A DNA stretch of 6,816 nt from Galbitalea sp036495225 (GTDB taxonomy: Bacteria; Actinomycetota; Actinomycetes; Actinomycetales; Microbacteriaceae): the NCBI GenBank assembly GCA_036495225.1, contig DASXNG010000229.1, forward strand, positions 1-6,816. The letters run 5' to 3'. Of the stretch, positions 5,506 through 6,816 are shown in pieces (position 1 is the first letter of the stretch; the number at the start of each line of letters is the position of its first letter). A program made the translations under genes and the position numbers. The notes beneath the pieces were generated by a model, which was not told the DNA's origin, ran no database searches, and saw nothing but the letters and a program-made list of their open reading frames with translations.

Positions 5506-5534
5506 TTGTTATTAGTGCCCAAATTGGGCATAGT
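5506..5534 (+). promoter_or_regulatory. Rightward promoter of the 81-aa HTH gene
   Basis: TTGTTA (5506-5511), a 17-nt spacer and CATAGT (5529-5534) lie 6 nt before ATG 5541, again suggesting a leaderless transcript. The -10 box is non-consensus in its first base. TAGTGT two bases later is an alternative. O3 lies in the spacer and O4 covers the start site. A second weaker pair, TTGTCA (5484-5489) with TGTTAT (5507-5512), is possible. Confidence 0.5.
5514..5532. promoter_or_regulatory. Operator-like inverted repeat O3, with a 5-nt spacer
   Basis: AGTGCCC-AAATT-GGGCATA. The left arm is identical to those of O1 and O2, but the right arm is degenerate and the spacer is 5 instead of 4 nt. It shares its last base with O4. 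It lies within the spacer and -10 of the rightward promoter. Confidence 0.6.
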
Positions 5535-5549
5535 GTCCGGATGGACACT
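5532..5549. promoter_or_regulatory. Operator-like inverted repeat O4
   Basis: AGTGTCC-GGAT-GGACACT, perfect 7-bp arms. It contains the ATG (5541-5543) of the rightward HTH gene, mirroring O1 on the other side. Confidence 0.78.
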
Positions 5550-5786
5550 GAAAAAACGGGCGATCCGGATAACGCTGTGTTAGCCGCCGCGCTTGCTGCT
5601 CAGAAAGAAGACCTGGGCATGAGTTTCGAAACCCTAGCCGAGCGCACTGGCCTCGGACTTCGCACCGTCAAGCGTTACATCCATGACGAGCGAGTCATGA
5701 ACATCGCCACCGTACGCAAGATGACGGCGGCGCTCGAGCTTCCGTTCGGCAAGTTCATGCGCGACCACGTCACTGGCGGCGAGTAG
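5541..5786 (+). CDS. HTH regulator, rightward gene of the switch
   Basis: This 81-aa protein carries an XRE-like helix-turn-helix at about 28-50 (MSFETLAERTGLGLRTVKRY), followed by a helical segment (NIATVRKMTAALELPFGKFM) typical of Cro/C1-type DNA-binding domains. There is no larger C-terminal domain, so no LexA-like cleavage switch. It is transcribed away from the leftward operon and is a candidate immunity repressor (inference). ATG 5541 is chosen because it starts ordinary coding sequence and sits 6 nt after a -10-like box. There is no Shine-Dalgarno sequence, so the mRNA is probably leaderless. A longer in-frame ORF from 5334 runs antisense through the leftward gene and the operators and is rejected. 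The start codon lies inside O4. Confidence 0.82.
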   Translation: MDTEKTGDPDNAVLAAALAAQKEDLGMSFETLAERTGLGLRTVKRYIHDERVMNIATVRKMTAALELPFGKFMRDHVTGGE

Positions 5787-5867
5787 GCCTTCGACGTCCC
5801 ACTTGTGCTTGCGGGCGGATCTGATGAACTTCGCTGCGCTCATCTTCTCGATGCGTTTCAGTTTCAT
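5634..5867 (-). CDS. Possible small antisense ORF
   Basis: A minus-strand ORF of 77 aa starts at ATG 5867 (an adjacent ATG is at 5870) with a strong AAAGGGGG ribosome site 4-7 nt upstream. It begins MKLKRIEKMSAAKFIRSARK and continues HKWDVEGLLAASDVVAHELA. About 81 nt (5787-5867) lie outside other genes. The remaining 153 nt are antisense to the 81-aa HTH gene, whose reading is much better supported. The N-terminal codons look like real coding sequence (GC-rich third positions, Lys/Ile use), and the C-terminal part is less convincing. It could be a true gene convergent with the regulator, a truncated remnant, or chance plus an SD-like run. No family is recognised. Confidence 0.4.
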   Translation of the reverse strand: MKLKRIEKMSAAKFIRSARKHKWDVEGLLAASDVVAHELAERKLERRRHLAYGGDVHDSLVMDVTLDGAKSEASALG

Positions 5868-5950
5868 CATTCCCCCTTTGGCGTAGACCAAACCGTACGC
5901 CCCCACACCGACACAAAAAAGGCTCGCTCGGCGCAAATAGCTCGCTCGCT

Positions 5951-5969
5951 TTACCCCAGTTCAGGGGGT
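5951..5969. other. Possible attP arm (speculative)
   Basis: TTACCCCAGTT (5951-5961) is identical, from memory, to an 11-bp stretch in one arm of the phiC31 attP (reverse complement AACTGGGGTAA). It is followed by CAGGGGGT, where phiC31 has a G-run. It lies upstream of a serine integrase. The second arm is not evident, and the integrase is not an obvious close relative of the phiC31 enzyme, so this is a lead only. Confidence 0.22.
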
Positions 5970-5984
5970 GTTCGGCGTTTCCGT

Positions 5985-5998
5985 ATCACAATTGTGAT
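5985..5998. promoter_or_regulatory. Perfect 14-bp palindrome, candidate operator
   Basis: ATCACAATTGTGAT is a perfect palindrome. It lies 5 bp before a consensus TTGACA (6004-6009) and about 50 bp upstream of the third HTH gene. It is unrelated to the O1-O4 repeats, so a different regulator should bind it; the 87-aa HTH protein is the obvious candidate. Confidence 0.6.
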
Positions 5999-6035
5999 GA
6001 GACTTGACATCAACCAGATGACGGATTCTTGCGGA

Positions 6036-6041
6036 TAGTTT
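6036..6041 (+). promoter_or_regulatory. -10 box of the third HTH gene
   Basis: TAGTTT (TANNNT) ends 7 nt before GTG 6049, fitting a leaderless transcript. The TTGACA at 6004-6009 is 26 nt away, too far to pair with it, and no -35 is obvious at 17 nt. The two elements may belong to different promoters. Confidence 0.35.
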
Positions 6042-6048
6042 CAGCGAT

Positions 6049-6312
6049 GTGGGTGCCGGTCGGAACACGCAGCCTGGCGCGCTCACGCGAGCCATCGCCA
6101 CGATCCTGAATGATGCGTTCCTTGAACTACTGCAAACGCAGCAGCAGTTCGGGCAGACCCTCCGCATCCCACAGTCGACTCTCTCGAACTATCTGCGCGG
6201 GCATACCGTGATCGACATCGAAGTACTCGCGGCCCTCTGCAAGGCGCTCGATCTTGATCTCGTCAACGTCATCGAGACCGCAGTCGCGAACATCGACAGC
6301 GACTTCAACTGA
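6049..6312 (+). CDS. HTH transcriptional regulator next to integrase
   Basis: This 87-aa protein has an XRE-family helix-turn-helix at about 32-52 (QQFGQTLRIPQSTLSNYLRG), followed by VIDIEVLAALCKALDLDLVN, the usual post-HTH helices. The form IPQSTLSNYLRG is a textbook recognition helix. The start is taken at GTG 6049, since the overlapping ATG at 6047 is in another frame and stops quickly. There is no Shine-Dalgarno sequence. It sits just upstream of the integrase, whose promoter begins 3 nt after this stop, so it may control integrase expression or immunity (inference). It is the third small HTH protein within about 1.1 kb. Confidence 0.8.
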   Translation: MGAGRNTQPGALTRAIATILNDAFLELLQTQQQFGQTLRIPQSTLSNYLRGHTVIDIEVLAALCKALDLDLVNVIETAVANIDSDFN

Positions 6313-6315
6313 CGA

Positions 6316-6344
6316 TTGCCACCGCCGAGCGCATCCCTTATCGT
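6316..6344 (+). promoter_or_regulatory. Integrase promoter, probably leaderless
   Basis: TTGCCA (6316-6321), a 17-nt spacer and TATCGT (6339-6344) lie 6 nt before ATG 6351. The -35 box matches TTGACA at five of six bases, and the spacing is ideal. No ribosome site is present before the ATG. This gives the integrase its own promoter, independent of the preceding regulator. Confidence 0.6.
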
Positions 6345-6350
6345 CACTCT

Positions 6351-6816
6351 ATGACGTCCCCGCCGAGAGCGATTCTGTACCTTCGGCAGTCGACGTATCG
6401 CGAGGAGTCCATCAGTCTCGAGCTCCAAGAGTTCGAGGGCCGAGCGTATGCAGCCCGCAACGGGTACGAAGTGGTCGGCGTCGAGGGCGATCCGGGAATT
6501 TCGGGACGCACATGGAACCGCCCAGCCGTTCAGCGCGTTATGAAGATGATCGACGATGGTGACGCGGACGTCATCGTGCTGTGGAAATGGTCGCGGCTCT
6601 CACGTTCGAGGCTCGACTGGGCTGTAGCTGCGGATCGGGTCGAGTCGGCCGGCGGCCGCATCGAATCGGCAACCGAACCGATCGACGCAACGACGTCGAC
6701 CGGCAGGTTTGCGCGCGGCATGATGACGGAGTTCGCAGCGTTCGAGTCTGAGCGAATCGGGGACGTGTGGCGTGAGTCTCACGCGCGCCGGATCCGCAAC
6801 GGCCTCCCAGCGAACG
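6351..6816 (+). CDS. int: Large serine integrase, N-terminal part, cut by window edge
   Basis: The frame is open from ATG 6351 to the right edge (155 codons), covering the resolvase catalytic domain of a serine recombinase. Visible elements are: AILYLRQST with Arg12 and nucleophile Ser14; ISLELQ (21-26) in the place of the usual Gln-rich helix; GDPGISGRTWNRPAVQRVM (46-64), the GxSGxxxxRP motif; DVIVLWKWSRLSRS (73-86) with the catalytic-site arginines; and STGRFARGMMTEFAAFESER, the start of the long E helix that ends the catalytic domain. The Zn-ribbon and coiled-coil parts of a large serine integrase are beyond the edge, so small-resolvase identity is not formally excluded, but the phage context favours integrase. 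It would recombine attP with a host attB. Confidence 0.88.
   Translation, partial: MTSPPRAILYLRQSTYREESISLELQEFEGRAYAARNGYEVVGVEGDPGISGRTWNRPAVQRVMKMIDDGDADVIVLWKWSRLSRSRLDWAVAADRVESAGGRIESATEPIDATTSTGRFARGMMTEFAAFESERIGDVWRESHARRIRNGLPAN

Larger units (their letters stand above)
5871..6048. other. Regulatory interval with repeats, no clear gene
   Basis: This is the main gene-poor stretch of the window, between the possible antisense ORF and the third HTH gene. It holds a run of six A's (5915-5920), a 9-bp direct repeat GCTCGCTCG (5922-5930 and 5940-5948), a small inverted repeat ACCCC/GGGGT (5953-5957 and 5965-5969), the 14-bp palindrome at 5985-5998 and a consensus TTGACA (6004-6009). No tRNA and no convincing terminator are visible. 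Confidence 0.6.

Noticed and set aside
5334..5540. N-terminal extension of the rightward HTH protein
   Set aside because: The extra 69 residues run antisense through the leftward gene and across all the operators, with no ribosome site. The leaderless ATG at 5541 fits better.
5953..5969. ACCCC/GGGGT inverted repeat as a terminator
   Set aside because: The stem is only 5 bp and no T-run follows on either strand.
5805..6038. 77-aa plus-strand ORF across the regulatory interval
   Set aside because: No ribosome site and no motifs, and it reads through the palindrome, repeats and promoter elements.
1..6816. tRNA genes, rRNA, CRISPR array or insertion sequence
   Set aside because: No cloverleaf-like segment, spaced repeat array or transposase frame was seen on either strand.

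Overview
The window looks like the early/lysogeny region of a temperate actinobacteriophage or prophage. The DNA is GC-rich with GC-rich third codon positions. Genes are tightly packed with ATGA/GTGA overlaps. An ERF-type annealing protein sits beside a YqaJ-type exonuclease. A divergent pair of small helix-turn-helix (HTH) regulators and a large serine integrase lie at the right end. The host phylum is inferred from composition, apparently leaderless promoters and this gene mix; nothing here fixes the species.

Positions 1-5420 form one long leftward (minus-strand) operon. In order of transcription it encodes: a 72-aa HTH protein, a 41-aa protein, a ~100-nt gap holding a hairpin, an HNH endonuclease, a protein here called paralog B, two unknown proteins (112 and 88 aa), a macro-domain-like phage protein of the A1S_2505 type, three tiny membrane proteins (41, 53 and 24 aa), paralog A (a clear relative of B), the YqaJ exonuclease, the ERF annealing protein and a gene cut by the left edge. 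Most neighbours overlap by 1-14 nt, so translation is probably coupled.

Positions 5412-5549 are the control region. Four inverted repeats built on AGTGYCC-N4-GGRCACT lie between two divergent HTH genes. The outermost repeat on each side contains the start codon of its gene, so the first three codons of both proteins (Met-Gly-Thr and Met-Asp-Thr) are operator half-sites. This resembles a lysis/lysogeny switch in which the leftward operon and the rightward regulator repress each other or themselves.

Positions 5541-6816 run rightward: an 81-aa HTH protein, a regulatory interval (5787-6048), an 87-aa HTH protein and the serine integrase, which is cut by the right edge. The interval has a possible minus-strand ORF antisense to the 81-aa gene, short repeats, a motif resembling one arm of phiC31 attP, and a perfect 14-bp palindrome. 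The integrase has its own promoter-like sequence (TTGCCA-N17-TATCGT) ending 6 nt before its ATG, with no Shine-Dalgarno sequence.

As a working model (inference), the divergent switch decides between the leftward early operon (recombination, accessory and membrane genes) and lysogeny, and the rightward genes maintain lysogeny and carry out integration. The least described parts are the operator/start-codon arrangement, the tiny membrane protein trio, and the A/B paralogs that bracket an accessory cassette.
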